From contig NZ_JAJQJH010000009.1 in assembly GCF_029544075.1 (NCBI RefSeq), positions 62,001 to 126,000 on the forward strand: a stretch of DNA of 64,000 nt, in the 5' to 3' direction. This DNA is from Chromohalobacter canadensis. GTDB taxonomy: Bacteria > Pseudomonadota > Gammaproteobacteria > Pseudomonadales > Halomonadaceae. This document shows, piece after piece, positions 35,156 to 44,638 of this stretch. The translations under genes and the position numbers were made by a program. The stretch's first letter is position 1, and each line of letters starts with the position of its first letter. Below the pieces are notes generated by a model, which was given only the letters and a program-made list of their open reading frames with translations, was not told where the DNA came from and made no database searches.

Positions 35156-36790
35156 TCACAGCACCGCGATGCTGGAGTCGGTGCGCGGCTCGGTGCCGCC
35201 GCAGTAGATGCCGCTGTCCGGGTCGCGGATGATCATCTGCCCGCGACCGAAGCCGCGCGGGTCGTGATCGACGCGCATGTCGTGGCCGCGCTCGGCCATC
35301 GCCCGTACCAGCGGCGCCGGGTAGCCGTGCTCGATGCCGATGCGCCTGCCGCCCATCCACTGCCAGCGCGGTGCGTCGAGCGCGGCCTGCGGGTTGAGGC
35401 CGAAGTCGATCAGGTTCATCACCACCTGGACGTGGCCCTGGGGCTGCATGAAGCCGCCCATCACGCCGAACGGCCCGAGCGGCGTGCCGTCGTCGCGGGT
35501 CAAAAAGCCGGGAATGATGGTGTGGAAGGTCTTCTTGCCCGGCGCGAGCACGTTGTCGTGGTTCGGGTCGAGGCTGAAGTTGTGGCCGCGGTTCTGCAGC
35601 GCGATGCCGGTACCCGGCACCACTACACCGGAGCCGAAGCCGTGGTAGTTGCTCTGTATGAACGAGACCATATTGCCGTCGCTGTCGGCGGTCGCCAGGT
35701 AGACGGTGCCGCCGGCCTGCGGGGTGCCTGGGGTCGGGTCCAGCGCCGATTCACCAATCAGTGCGCGGCGCTCTCGCGTATAGGCGTCGCCGAGTAGCGA
35801 TTCGACGCTATGGGTCATGTGCTCGGGTTGGGTGATATAGGCCTGCCCATCGCTGAAGGCCAGCTTCATCGCCTCGAGTTGGCGGTGCATTACTTCGGGA
35901 TTGTCGCGGCTGTCGATCTTGAAGCCCTCGAGTATGCGCAGCGCCATCAGCGCGACCAGCCCCTGGCCGTTGGGCGGAATCTCCCAGACTTTATGACCAC
36001 GGTAGTCTGCCGCGATCGGCTTGACCCATTCCGGCTGATAACCGGCAAGATCTTCTGCACGCAGATAGCCACCGGTCTCGCGGGAGAAGGCGTCGATGCG
36101 CTCGGCCAGCTCGCCGCGATAAAAACTCTCGCTGTGGCTTGCGGCGATGGCTTCCAGGGTTTTCGCCTGCTCCTCGCAGCGGTGCCACTCGCCGGCGCGC
36201 GGGGCATGCCCGGTCGGCGCGAAGGTCTCGAACCAGCCTGAGGTAGCGGTATCCGTTAGATGTTTGCGGAAGGTCTCCTCGGCGCGTTGCCAGAGACTGG
36301 CGATGACCGGCGAGACTGGAAAGCCCTCTCGGGCTAGGCGGATCGCCGGGGCGAGCAGCGCCTGAAAATCGAGCTTGCCGAAGCGCTGCGATAGTTCGGC
36401 CCATGCGGCGGGAATGCCGGGCACAGTCACCGGCGTCCATCCGTAAAGCGGCATGGACTCGAATCCGGCCTCGGCGACCGCCTGTGGGGTCAATGCGGCG
36501 GGGGCGGTGCCGCTGGCGTTTAGACCGTGAAGTTCCCCGTTGCCTGCATTGTCGTCGGCTATCCAGACCAGCGCGAAAGCGTCACCGCCGATCCCGCAAC
36601 CGGTGGGTTCGACCACGGTGAGCGCCGCTGCGGTGGCGATGGCGGCGTCCACTGCGTTGCCGCCCTGAGCGAGAATGTCACGGCCAACCTGGCTGGCTTG
36701 TGGTTGGGACGCGGCGACCATTCCGTGTTTGGCATAGGTAGCGCTGCGCTGGGAAGTGTAGGGCGTTGCCTGGGAAAAGGGCGTCAACAT
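35156..36790 (-). CDS. Gamma-glutamyltransferase family protein, cytoplasmic
   Basis: The 544-residue Ntn-hydrolase has the family pattern: HGMVAASQPQASQVGRDILAQGGNAVDAAIA, EPTGCGIGGDAFALVW, the autoprocessing and nucleophile Thr362 in AGGTVYLATADSDGNMVSF and GGFMQPQGHVQVV. It should cleave itself before Thr362 into two chains and then hydrolyse or transfer gamma-glutamyl groups (or act as an acylase-like hydrolase). There is no signal peptide, unlike periplasmic Ggt, so it acts inside the cell on imported substrates. It is the first gene of the minus-strand run and is divergent from a GntR regulator. Confidence 0.92.
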   Translation of the reverse strand: MLTPFSQATPYTSQRSATYAKHGMVAASQPQASQVGRDILAQGGNAVDAAIATAAALTVVEPTGCGIGGDAFALVWIADDNAGNGELHGLNASGTAPAALTPQAVAEAGFESMPLYGWTPVTVPGIPAAWAELSQRFGKLDFQALLAPAIRLAREGFPVSPVIASLWQRAEETFRKHLTDTATSGWFETFAPTGHAPRAGEWHRCEEQAKTLEAIAASHSESFYRGELAERIDAFSRETGGYLRAEDLAGYQPEWVKPIAADYRGHKVWEIPPNGQGLVALMALRILEGFKIDSRDNPEVMHRQLEAMKLAFSDGQAYITQPEHMTHSVESLLGDAYTRERRALIGESALDPTPGTPQAGGTVYLATADSDGNMVSFIQSNYHGFGSGVVVPGTGIALQNRGHNFSLDPNHDNVLAPGKKTFHTIIPGFLTRDDGTPLGPFGVMGGFMQPQGHVQVVMNLIDFGLNPQAALDAPRWQWMGGRRIGIEHGYPAPLVRAMAERGHDMRVDHDPRGFGRGQMIIRDPDSGIYCGGTEPRTDSSIAVL

Positions 36791-36817
36791 GCCGTCTCCG
36801 ATCGATTGTTATGTTAT

Positions 36818-36848
36818 AAATCGTTTTGAATTAAAAAATCGATTTTGT
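36818..36848. promoter_or_regulatory. AT-rich repeats between ggt and the GntR gene
   Basis: AAATCGTTTTG (36818-36828) and AAATCGATTTTG (36837-36848) form an imperfect direct repeat in a markedly AT-rich stretch just before the ggt start. This could hold the promoter and the GntR operator. The match to a known GntR site is not clear. Confidence 0.3.
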
Positions 36849-36991
36849 TGAGATGACTATGGCGCGCAATTTAATTAACGTCAATATGGGATTTTGGCAA
36901 AGGGCTTACTGCACTGAGGCAAATCCTTGCTCGCCGAACGGAAACACATATCGCCAGCCATTACCTTTGAACTTGATAAGAGAACCACGCC

Positions 36992-37675
36992 ATGACCGCA
37001 TCGCCATCGACTAGTCGCGACATGGCCTCGAGCCGAATCTTCGAGACACTCAAGCAGGACTTGATTCGCGGACGTTTCGCGGCGGGTGAGAAGCTCGCCA
37101 TCAGCGCCCTCAAGGACCATTACCGAGTGGGGCTCAGCCCGCTGCGTGAGGCTCTCAACCGACTGGCGGCCTACGGCCTGCTCGAGCAGGTCAACCAGCG
37201 GGGGTTTCGAGTCCCAGCAATGGAGCTTGAGGAGCTAGATGACATCGCGGGGCTGCGCGCTCAGCTTGAATGCATGGCGTTGACGCAGGCTTTTCAGGCG
37301 GGAGATTCAGAATGGGAGTCACAGGTATTGGCGGCGCATCATCGGTTGCGCCGTGCCGACGAGCATCCTGAGCAAGTGGAGGAATGGGAGCAAGCACACC
37401 TGCGCTTTCATCGGGCGTTGCTAGCGTCGTGTGGTTCGCACTGGTTGTTACGCTTCATCGAACAATTACACGACCAGTTCGACCGCTACCGGCGCCTGGC
37501 GCCGCCCAATCCGGCGGTGCGGAAGGCGCTTGATCGCCAACATGGCGAGCTGGTCGAACTGGCACTGAGTCGAGACATTCGCGCCGCGCGGGCATTGCTC
37601 GATGATCACATCCGGCTGTCTCACAGTGTTGCCCGCGGTTGTTGCGAGTCACCGGCATCCGACGACGATACGTGA
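36992..37675 (+). CDS. GntR family transcriptional regulator (FCD type)
   Basis: The 227-residue protein has an N-terminal winged helix (IFETLKQDLIRGRFAAGEKLAISALKDHYRVGLSPLREALNRLAAYGLLEQVNQRGF) and a C-terminal all-helical FCD ligand domain (about 85-215) with the metal/ligand His in FHRALL. FCD-type GntR proteins usually repress transport and catabolic genes and are released by an organic acid. Its divergent position beside ggt-CHR-tctCBA makes that run the obvious target. The C-terminal tail (CCESPASDDDT) is unusual but short. Confidence 0.92.
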   Translation: MTASPSTSRDMASSRIFETLKQDLIRGRFAAGEKLAISALKDHYRVGLSPLREALNRLAAYGLLEQVNQRGFRVPAMELEELDDIAGLRAQLECMALTQAFQAGDSEWESQVLAAHHRLRRADEHPEQVEEWEQAHLRFHRALLASCGSHWLLRFIEQLHDQFDRYRRLAPPNPAVRKALDRQHGELVELALSRDIRAARALLDDHIRLSHSVARGCCESPASDDDT

Positions 37676-37717
37676 GCCGTCGGCGCCGATAGTACCACGA
37701 CTCTCGATTGACGTGAC

Positions 37718-39073
37718 TTATGCCCCGCCTTGGGTGCCGTTACCGCGACCCCGTCCGCCACGACGGCGGCGCGGGCGATTTTCGCCGCCATTGCGATCGC
37801 GGGATGCATTGCTGTTGCGTGAGTCGTTACCGCCTGAGTTGCCACCGCGACGTTGGCCGTTGTCGCGTCCGTTACCGTTGCGCTGGCCTCCACCGTTGCC
37901 ACCGCGCGGCGGGCTGGTGCCCTGGCCGCTGACGAGTGCTTCGCTGGGCTCGAAGCCGGCGATGGTTTGGCGTTCCAGCGTCTGGCGAATCAGCCGCTCG
38001 ATTCCCGCGAGCTCCTTGCCTTCTTCGGGGCTGACCAGCGACACCGCGTGGCCGCTAGCACCTGCGCGTCCGGTACGTCCGATACGGTGGACGTAGTCCT
38101 CGGCGACATTGGGTAGCTCGAAGTTGACCACTTGCGGGAGCTGATCGATGTCGAGGCCGCGCGCGGCGATATCGGTTGCCACCAGTACACGAATATCGCC
38201 GCTCTTGAAGCCGTCGAGGGCCTTGGTGCGCGCATTCTGGCTCTTGTTGCCGTGAATCGCAGCCGCCTCGATACCGGCGTCTTCGAGCTGGCGACTCAGG
38301 CGGTTAGCGCCATGCTTGGTACGCATGAAGACCAGCACTTGCTGCCACTGATTCTCGTGGATCAAGTGTGTGAGCAGCGCCGGCTTGCGGGTCTTGTCCA
38401 CCGGGTGAATCCACTGCGTGACCGTCTCGGCGGTCGTGTTACGCGGCGTGACCGAGATTTCCACAGGGTCGTTGACCATGCCCTTGGCAAGCGCACGGAT
38501 CTCTTGCGAGAAAGTCGCCGAGAACATCAGGTTCTGACGCTTGGCGGGCAGGGTCTTGAGGATCCGGCGGATATCGTGAATGAAGCCCATGTCGAGCATG
38601 CGGTCGGCTTCGTCCATCACCAGTACTTCCAGCGCATCGAAACTGACGGCCTTCTGGCTATACAGATCCAGCAGTCGACCCGGCGTTGCCACCAAGATAT
38701 CGACCCCGCCGCGTAGCTTGGCGATCTGCGGGTTGACCTTCACCCCGCCGAAGACCACGGCGCTGCGCAGCGGCAGATGCTTGCCGTATGCCTCGATATT
38801 GGCGCCGATCTGGGCGGCCAGCTCGCGGGTCGGCGTGAGAATCAGCGCGCGCACTTGCTTGGCGGGCGCGCGCGTGCCGGTAGACAGGCGCTCGAGGATC
38901 GGTAGCGTGAAACCGGCGGTCTTGCCGGTGCCGGTCTGCGCGGCGGCCATGACGTCGCGTCCGTCGAGAACGGCGGGGATCGCCTTGGCTTGAATCGGTG
39001 AGGGTGTCTCGTAGCCTTGCTCGGCCACGGCATCCAGAATCGGAGCGGAAAGCCCCAAGGAGGTAAAGCTCAT
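37718..39073 (-). CDS. rhlE: DEAD-box RNA helicase RhlE
   Basis: The 451-residue helicase shows the DEAD-box motifs in order: the Q motif (F[24 protein letters not shown]), [30 protein letters not shown] and, in the second domain, ARGLDI and HRIGRTGR. After about residue 385 there is a basic, Gly/Asn/Arg-rich tail with RGG-like repeats that should bind RNA. It belongs to the RhlE group, which remodels RNA during ribosome assembly and decay, often in the cold. It is a single gene with no evident partner. Confidence 0.95.
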   Translation of the reverse strand: MSFTSLGLSAPILDAVAEQGYETPSPIQAKAIPAVLDGRDVMAAAQTGTGKTAGFTLPILERLSTGTRAPAKQVRALILTPTRELAAQIGANIEAYGKHLPLRSAVVFGGVKVNPQIAKLRGGVDILVATPGRLLDLYSQKAVSFDALEVLVMDEADRMLDMGFIHDIRRILKTLPAKRQNLMFSATFSQEIRALAKGMVNDPVEISVTPRNTTAETVTQWIHPVDKTRKPALLTHLIHENQWQQVLVFMRTKHGANRLSRQLEDAGIEAAAIHGNKSQNARTKALDGFKSGDIRVLVATDIAARGLDIDQLPQVVNFELPNVAEDYVHRIGRTGRAGASGHAVSLVSPEEGKELAGIERLIRQTLERQTIAGFEPSEALVSGQGTSPPRGGNGGGQRNGNGRDNGQRRGGNSGGNDSRNSNASRDRNGGENRPRRRRGGRGRGNGTQGGA

Positions 39074-39183
39074 GAAGTCGTCTCGGTGGCTGCGAAGTGG
39101 GCCAGAGTAGGCGGGCAGCGGGCGTGCAGCTTACCGGATATGATCCAGGCATGCCACTTTAGGCGTATGAGCGCGGGCACTGT

Positions 39184-40095
39184 TCAGGTGGCGCCCAACA
39201 CCCAGGCCCGAAATGCGCGCATGGGCTCAGTCAGGTGGCGATGTTGCGGGGTGAGCAGTGACAGGCACCCCCGGCTGGGCAGCGTATGCGGTAGAACCTG
39301 CACGAGGTTGCGCTGTGCCAGGTCCGCCTCGAGTAGGTGTTTCCAGCCCAGGGTGACGCCTTGCCCGGCCAGAGTGGCATTCATCAGCAATTGGAAGCTG
39401 TTGGCGCGCAGGCTGTGCTCCGGCGTGCGCCAGGCCAGGTTCTGGGCCTGATACCAGCCTTCCCAGGTTAGCCAGTCATGATAATGATCTTCGACGACCA
39501 TCAACGTGTGACGAGCGAGCAGGTCATCGGCATCGCGGATGTCACCATGACGAGCCAGGTAGGCCGGGCTGCATACCGCGGCGACCTCTTCGTGGGCGAA
39601 GATCGCCTCGGCGTCGAGGCCGGTGGGGTCGACCTCGTGAGGAACGTGATAGTAGATGCCCAGATCGAACTCGGCGAGGTCCAGGCGGTGAGGGTCCTCG
39701 ACCGTCAGGATGCGGATCTCGATATGCGGATGCGCACGCTGGAAGTCGGGAAGCTGCCGCGCCAGCCAGATCGAGGCAATGGTGGGGCTGGAGGCCAACG
39801 TGAGCTGACGGTCGTCGCCGCGACGCCGCAGGCGCGCCGTTTCGTCGCGCAGGTCACGCAACAGGCGCTGCACCACGCGAAAGTAGTGTTCGCCGGCGGG
39901 CGTTAAACGTAGGCCTTCGTAATGACGTTCGAACAGTGGCCGGCCCAGGTCGTCCTCGAGCCGCTTGATCTGGCGGCTGACCGCGCTCTGGGTCAGGTGC
40001 AGTTCGCTGCCGGCCTGCGTGAAACTGGCATGCCGCGCGGCCGCCTCGAAGGCACGCAAGCACGCCAACGGCGGTAACGCATCACGGGAAGACAT
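39184..40095 (-). CDS. LysR family regulator, GcvA-like
   Basis: The protein of about 303 residues has the LysR winged helix (LPPLACLRAFEAAARHASFTQAGSELHLTQSAVSRQIKRLEDDLGRPLFER) and a two-lobe effector domain. It resembles the GcvA/AmpR branch. Starts at ATG 40095 and 40113 are both possible; neither has a strong ribosome-binding site, and 40095 fits the family N-terminus. It lies on the same strand just after the hydrolase gene (53 bases), so BCCT carrier, hydrolase and LysR may share one message. It probably regulates that message. Confidence 0.88.
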   Translation of the reverse strand: MSSRDALPPLACLRAFEAAARHASFTQAGSELHLTQSAVSRQIKRLEDDLGRPLFERHYEGLRLTPAGEHYFRVVQRLLRDLRDETARLRRRGDDRQLTLASSPTIASIWLARQLPDFQRAHPHIEIRILTVEDPHRLDLAEFDLGIYYHVPHEVDPTGLDAEAIFAHEEVAAVCSPAYLARHGDIRDADDLLARHTLMVVEDHYHDWLTWEGWYQAQNLAWRTPEHSLRANSFQLLMNATLAGQGVTLGWKHLLEADLAQRNLVQVLPHTLPSRGCLSLLTPQHRHLTEPMRAFRAWVLGAT

Positions 40096-40148
40096 AGACG
40101 TATCCGGGGCCATGAAACGACCCCGGAGCATAACATGCACGCCGCCGG

Positions 40149-42185
40149 TCAGATGGCCGTGCGTGGAATCTCGCGCTGCCACGACTTCTCACTGACCAGT
40201 GTCTCGCCCTCGTGGGCGATTTGCTCGGCGCTGAGGTAGAAGGTGTCTGCGTCGCAATGCAGGTGATAGCGACTGGTCACCTCGACGGCGAACTGACCGT
40301 CGCCTTCATCGCGGCTGGCACGATAGACCCATTCGATATTGGCACGTGTCCGTGTGGCGTCGGTCGGGTGACTGCTGTAGACCTCTTTTGCTTTTTGCTC
40401 GACACGTAAGCCGTGATCTTCGAAGCGAATGTCGCCCATGTCGTCTTCCACGGTGACGGTCACCTCGCCACTGCCGACGTCTTCGCTGAGAGTGCGCTTG
40501 GGTTGTCCGCCGCGAAGCGTTTCGACGCGACACGGCGCGGCGCTCTCCGGTGCTTCGAATGGCATCGAGATGTAAGCCGCTTTTGAACATGGCAGCTCGA
40601 GTGTCGGCATGCCCGACTGAAGCGTCAGGTCAGCGCGCTTTTGGGGCGACCACACAAGCGGAAAACTGGCGCTGGAGAGCGCCACGCGCAGGCGGTGTCC
40701 TGGGGGCAGGCGGTAGCCGATTAGGTCCAGTGGCAGGCGTATATCCATCGGCTCGCCGGGGACCGGCGGCGTGAGCGTGCCGGGATCGTCGCGCAGATTG
40801 AGATTGAGCGTGGCGTAGGTGATCAACGCGCTCTCGCCGCTCGGCGCTACGTCACAAAGGCGCACGTGGAACTGACCGCAATCCTCGGCACTGGCGAGCG
40901 TCACCCTCACCGTCGGCTGGCCGAGAATGTCGAGCCCTTCGATGTAGGGCGCCGAGTCGAAGGTCAACGACAGGCCGTCGTCGCGACGCTGGTCGGGGGG
41001 AAAGTCGGCGCCAAACCATAGCGGAATGTACTCGCCCTGCAGCGAGCCTGTGGTCAGCGGGGAGGCGATTTGTCGATCATTGCTCAACCGACCCTTGCTC
41101 CCCAGGCCGTAATCGCCGAGTACCAGAGACTGCATCTCGACCTCGTCGCTGGGCGCTGGCCAGGCTGAGGTCCGCACCCACTTCCCCGGGCGTTCGAGGT
41201 AATTCGGTGCGGGCGGCACGCCATCCTGCAGATAGAAGGTGCACGCGGGCTCGTCCATGATGCCGGTGTCGGTATCCTTGAGCCAGTAGTCCCACCAGCG
41301 CAGCGCCTCCTGCAGAAAGCCGATGGCCGGGTCGGGGATCGCAAAGTGCGGGTACTTGTGCATCCACGGCCCGATCAGCGCCTTCTTGGGGCACGACAGG
41401 TGCTCCATCATTCGCGGAATGGCATCGATGTACGAATCCGCCCAGCCGCTGACCATATAGACAGCCGCTTCGATGCCGCCTAGCGCTTGGTGATAGCCCT
41501 CGCAGATCGAACCATGTTTCCAGTAGTCGTCACGATGCTGATGCTCGAGCCAGGTTTCCGCCAGCAGCGGCATGTTGTCGAGGCGATGCTTCCACATCTC
41601 GCGCCATCGATCGCCGACCAGCGCCGGATCGGGCACGGCGGCGGAGAAGCTCAGCATGGTCGCCGCCCAGCCGAGGTTCTCGAGCAGCATGTTGCCGCCC
41701 TTGTAATGGATGTCGTCGGCGTAGCGGTCGTCGGTGGAGCACAGCGTGATGATCGCCTTGAGCGGTTCGGGGCGCAGCGCGGCGAGTTGCAGGCTATTGA
41801 AGCCGCCCCAGGAGATGCCCATCATGCCGAGCTTGCCGTCGCACCAGGGTTGATCGGTAATCCAATCGATCACCTCCAGCGCATCACGTTGCTCTTGCGG
41901 GGCATATTCGTCTTCCATCAACCCGTCGGACTCGCCGTTGCCGCGCATATCGACCCGAATGCAGGCGTAACCGTGGCCGGCGAAGTAGGGGTGAGTCAGC
42001 TCGTCGCGCACCGCCGTGCCGTCGCGTTTGCGATAGGGCAGGTATTCGAGGATCGCCGGCACTGGCTTCGACTCGGCATCCTCGGGCAACCAGATACGGG
42101 CCGCTAGCCGCGTGCCATCGGCGAGCACGATCCATTGGTTCTCGATCTCGCGCACGCGGTGTGGAAAGTCGTGCTTGATGTTCAT
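40149..42185 (-). CDS. CocE/NonD family hydrolase
   Basis: The 678-residue enzyme has an alpha/beta-hydrolase domain with RIWLPEDAESKPVPAILEYLPYRKRDGT near the N-terminus, DMRGNGESDG and the nucleophile Ser125 in MGISWGG. A cap region follows, then a C-terminal X-Pro-peptidase-like jelly-roll domain (PLTTGSLQGE onward; GYRLPPGHRLRVALSSASFPLVW). This is the layout of cocaine esterase, glutaryl-7-ACA acylase and X-Pro dipeptidyl peptidases. Its start overlaps the BCCT carrier stop by four bases (ATGA). It should hydrolyse an ester or amide brought in by that carrier; the substrate is unknown. Confidence 0.9.
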   Translation of the reverse strand: MNIKHDFPHRVREIENQWIVLADGTRLAARIWLPEDAESKPVPAILEYLPYRKRDGTAVRDELTHPYFAGHGYACIRVDMRGNGESDGLMEDEYAPQEQRDALEVIDWITDQPWCDGKLGMMGISWGGFNSLQLAALRPEPLKAIITLCSTDDRYADDIHYKGGNMLLENLGWAATMLSFSAAVPDPALVGDRWREMWKHRLDNMPLLAETWLEHQHRDDYWKHGSICEGYHQALGGIEAAVYMVSGWADSYIDAIPRMMEHLSCPKKALIGPWMHKYPHFAIPDPAIGFLQEALRWWDYWLKDTDTGIMDEPACTFYLQDGVPPAPNYLERPGKWVRTSAWPAPSDEVEMQSLVLGDYGLGSKGRLSNDRQIASPLTTGSLQGEYIPLWFGADFPPDQRRDDGLSLTFDSAPYIEGLDILGQPTVRVTLASAEDCGQFHVRLCDVAPSGESALITYATLNLNLRDDPGTLTPPVPGEPMDIRLPLDLIGYRLPPGHRLRVALSSASFPLVWSPQKRADLTLQSGMPTLELPCSKAAYISMPFEAPESAAPCRVETLRGGQPKRTLSEDVGSGEVTVTVEDDMGDIRFEDHGLRVEQKAKEVYSSHPTDATRTRANIEWVYRASRDEGDGQFAVEVTSRYHLHCDADTFYLSAEQIAHEGETLVSEKSWQREIPRTAI

Positions 42186-43732
42186 GCGTCGTCCTTGGAA
42201 GCGTGAGAAGAGTGAGGCGGTGTCGCGAGGCGCTCAGGATGTTTCAACCAGCGCCACAGCGAGCCCGTGGCGAGCAGCACGATGATCAGCGCCGGCAGGC
42301 CGCCGAGATTGGAGAGCATCTTGATGCCGTCGATGCCCACGAAGCTGACCATGACCCAGGACACGATGCCGACGATGACGCCCCACAGGACTTTCATCGA
42401 CACGCCAGTGTTGAGGTCCGAGTCGGCGGTCAGACCGCGTGTGCAAAGATTGCCGATGGCATCGGTCTGCGAGTCCGCCGCCGTGACGTAGGAGATGTAG
42501 GCAATGAACAGCAGCAAGGGAATCCAGACATCGGCGAAAGGCATCTGTCGAAACAGCTCGTAGAGCACGTTTTCCACGCCGCGGTCATTAAGAATGGCAT
42601 GCAGGTCGACACCGGTGTGGGCCTGAAAGTAAAGCGCCGCGCCGGAGAAGATGATGACCCAAGCGGAGGCGAAAAGGGCTGGATAAAACAGATTGACGCG
42701 CAGAAACTCGCGTACCGTGTAGCCGCGTGAAATCTTGCCCAGGAACAGCGCCGCCATGGGCGCCCAGGCGAACCATACCGCCCAGTAGAAGATCGACCAC
42801 CACTGTGGCCACTGGTCCTCGCCGGCGGCGCCGGTGAACAGGCTCTTGGTGAAGAAGTTGTCGAGATAGACGCCGAAGGACTCCACGCCCAGCGAGAGCA
42901 TGAAGCTCGTCGGCCCCACCACGAAGATGAACACGCCCAGAATCAACAGCAATATAGCGTTCAGCGACGATAGCCGCGCGATGCCTTTCTGCAGGCCGCT
43001 AGCCGCCGAAATGACGAAGGTCACCACGATCAGGGCAATGACCACGCCCAGGCGCAGGGGGCTGGCCTCGCCGCCCAGGTACTGGCCTGCGCCGCCGGCC
43101 AGCGTCAGCGCGCCGGTGCCCAGCGACGAGGCCATGCCGGCCACCAGGGCGTAGAGCGAGACGGCGTCGATCAAGCCGCCGAAACGCTTGACCTTGGGCC
43201 CGAATACCGGCTCCAGCATGCTCGAGATCGAGAAGCGCAAACGCAGGTTATAAAACGCCAGCGCGAAGATCAGCGCCGGCACGGCGTAGATGGCGTAGGG
43301 CGTGAACGACCAGTGCAGGAACATGGTCGACATCGCGAACAGCATGGCATCGCTGGAACCGGCTTCCAGACCCAGTGATTCGGGCGGCCCCATGAAGTGA
43401 TAAAGCGGCTCGGCGGTGGTCCAGAACAACACCCCCACGGCCAGGGTGGTGCACAAGGTGATCGAGAACCAGCGCAGCCGCGACAGCATGGGCGTTGCCT
43501 GCTCACCGCCGATGCGTAGTTTACCCAGTGGCGAGAAATAGACGATGACGGCCAACACCAGCAGGTACAGGCTGCCCAGGCTGAAGAGCCACGCAAAGTT
43601 ATCCAGAATGGCATCGTTTAGCGCGCTGGCGGTCGCCAGGAAGGCATCGAGATTGACGTAGCTGGCGATTACCGCTGCCAGCAATACCAGGAAGGTTGGC
43701 CAGAAAACCAAGGGCCGTAGCGATGTTTGCAT
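42182..43732 (-). CDS. BCCT family betaine/carnitine/choline transporter
   Basis: The 516-residue, 12-helix protein carries the BCCT signature QWPQWWSIFYWAVWFAWAPMAALFLGKISRGYTVREFLRVN. The aromatic residues there form the quaternary-amine cage. It also has FWTTAEPLYHFMGPP, FLHWSFTPYAIYAVPALIFALAFYN and a short C-terminal tail, without the long osmosensing extension of BetP. It should import a quaternary ammonium compound with Na+ or H+. ATG 43732 follows GGAGA. It is first in a unit with the coupled CocE hydrolase and LysR gene, which points to catabolism rather than osmoprotection alone. Confidence 0.94.
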   Translation of the reverse strand: MQTSLRPLVFWPTFLVLLAAVIASYVNLDAFLATASALNDAILDNFAWLFSLGSLYLLVLAVIVYFSPLGKLRIGGEQATPMLSRLRWFSITLCTTLAVGVLFWTTAEPLYHFMGPPESLGLEAGSSDAMLFAMSTMFLHWSFTPYAIYAVPALIFALAFYNLRLRFSISSMLEPVFGPKVKRFGGLIDAVSLYALVAGMASSLGTGALTLAGGAGQYLGGEASPLRLGVVIALIVVTFVISAASGLQKGIARLSSLNAILLLILGVFIFVVGPTSFMLSLGVESFGVYLDNFFTKSLFTGAAGEDQWPQWWSIFYWAVWFAWAPMAALFLGKISRGYTVREFLRVNLFYPALFASAWVIIFSGAALYFQAHTGVDLHAILNDRGVENVLYELFRQMPFADVWIPLLLFIAYISYVTAADSQTDAIGNLCTRGLTADSDLNTGVSMKVLWGVIVGIVSWVMVSFVGIDGIKMLSNLGGLPALIIVLLATGSLWRWLKHPERLATPPHSSHASKDDA

Positions 43733-43935
43733 CACCCAGTCTCCGTTTGTCGTTATCGTGTGGCGCCATGCGCCGATAGCATGGCATGCCACTCTACCGA
43801 CACACGGTGCGCTACGCTCAAACGCTACTTGGTAATGGGGGTATGCGTGCGACGCATGGCATACGCGCCATGGCGACGTGCGATGACGCGTTCGTTAGCA
43901 TGACCGCATCGAATCATTACGCGAGAAGCGCCGCC

Positions 43936-44142
43936 ATGAACTCTGAAGATTTGCAAAAGCTCGCCACCCGCACGATGCCGTTCGGTAAATACGAAGGCCG
44001 ACTCATCGCTGACCTTCCCGGCCCCTATCTGGCCTGGTTCGCCCGGGAGGGCTTTCCGCAGGGGGAAATCGGGCGGCTGCTCGCCTTGATGCATGAAATC
44101 GACCACAACGGCCTCAACGCGCTGCTCGAACCGCTGCGCTGA
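43936..44142 (+). CDS. DUF3820 family small protein
   Basis: The 68-residue protein has the DUF3820 core: TMPFGKYEGRLIADLPGPYLAWFAREGFP and LLALMHEIDHNGL. The family is sometimes called a quorum-sensing-regulated virulence factor after one Pseudomonas structure, but its function is not known. The start at 43936 is chosen by the family N-terminus; the open frame runs 50 codons further upstream over the BCCT promoter region. It converges with the DMT genes, with stop codons three bases apart. Confidence 0.88.
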   Translation: MNSEDLQKLATRTMPFGKYEGRLIADLPGPYLAWFAREGFPQGEIGRLLALMHEIDHNGLNALLEPLR

Positions 44143-44145
44143 CGC

Positions 44146-44628
44146 TCATCCCGCGGTGGCAGTTCTGGCCTGCTGGCCCCGTCGCCGCGTATTGCTCAGG
44201 TAAATCAGCACCAGGGCGCCGGCGAGCAGGGCCAGGGCGGTATAGCGCGAGGCGTCCAGCGGCATGCGGGCGTTGCCCAGCCAGCCGAAGTTGTCGATCA
44301 ACACGCTCATCAGCAATTGACCGGAGATCGTCGCGACCGTGGCGGCGGCGGTGCCGACGCGGGGCACGGCGAAGACGATGACGAGCATGTAGACCACGCC
44401 GAACAGGGCGCCGATCAACTGCCACTTGGGAACCGTGAACAAGGTCTCGCTGTGCGCGGGCTCGAAGAAGAACATCAACAGAAAGGTGACCAAGGCACCC
44501 GAGGCAAAAGTCAGCCAGGCGCTTTCCAGCACGCCGACATTGGCGCCGAGACGGCCGTTGATCGACGATTGCGCGGCGAGAGCCGCGCCGCCGACGAGAA
44601 GCACGAGAAAGATGAACGGCAGTAGCAT
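44146..44628 (-). CDS. DMT-type transporter half (DUF606/YdcZ family), subunit 2
   Basis: The 160-residue, five-helix protein belongs to the DUF606/YdcZ group of drug/metabolite transporters. Typical segments are QSSINGRLGANVGVLESAWLTFASGALVTFLLMFF, LIGALFGVVYMLVIVFAVPRVGTAAAT and ISGQLLMSVLIDNFGWLG. It lies ten bases after a paralogue with AGGAGA before its ATG, and the two halves probably form a heterodimer. Export of an amino acid or metabolite is typical of DMT proteins, but the substrate is unknown. Confidence 0.9.
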   Translation of the reverse strand: MLLPFIFLVLLVGGAALAAQSSINGRLGANVGVLESAWLTFASGALVTFLLMFFFEPAHSETLFTVPKWQLIGALFGVVYMLVIVFAVPRVGTAAATVATISGQLLMSVLIDNFGWLGNARMPLDASRYTALALLAGALVLIYLSNTRRRGQQARTATAG

Positions 44629-44638
44629 GGGAGTCTCC

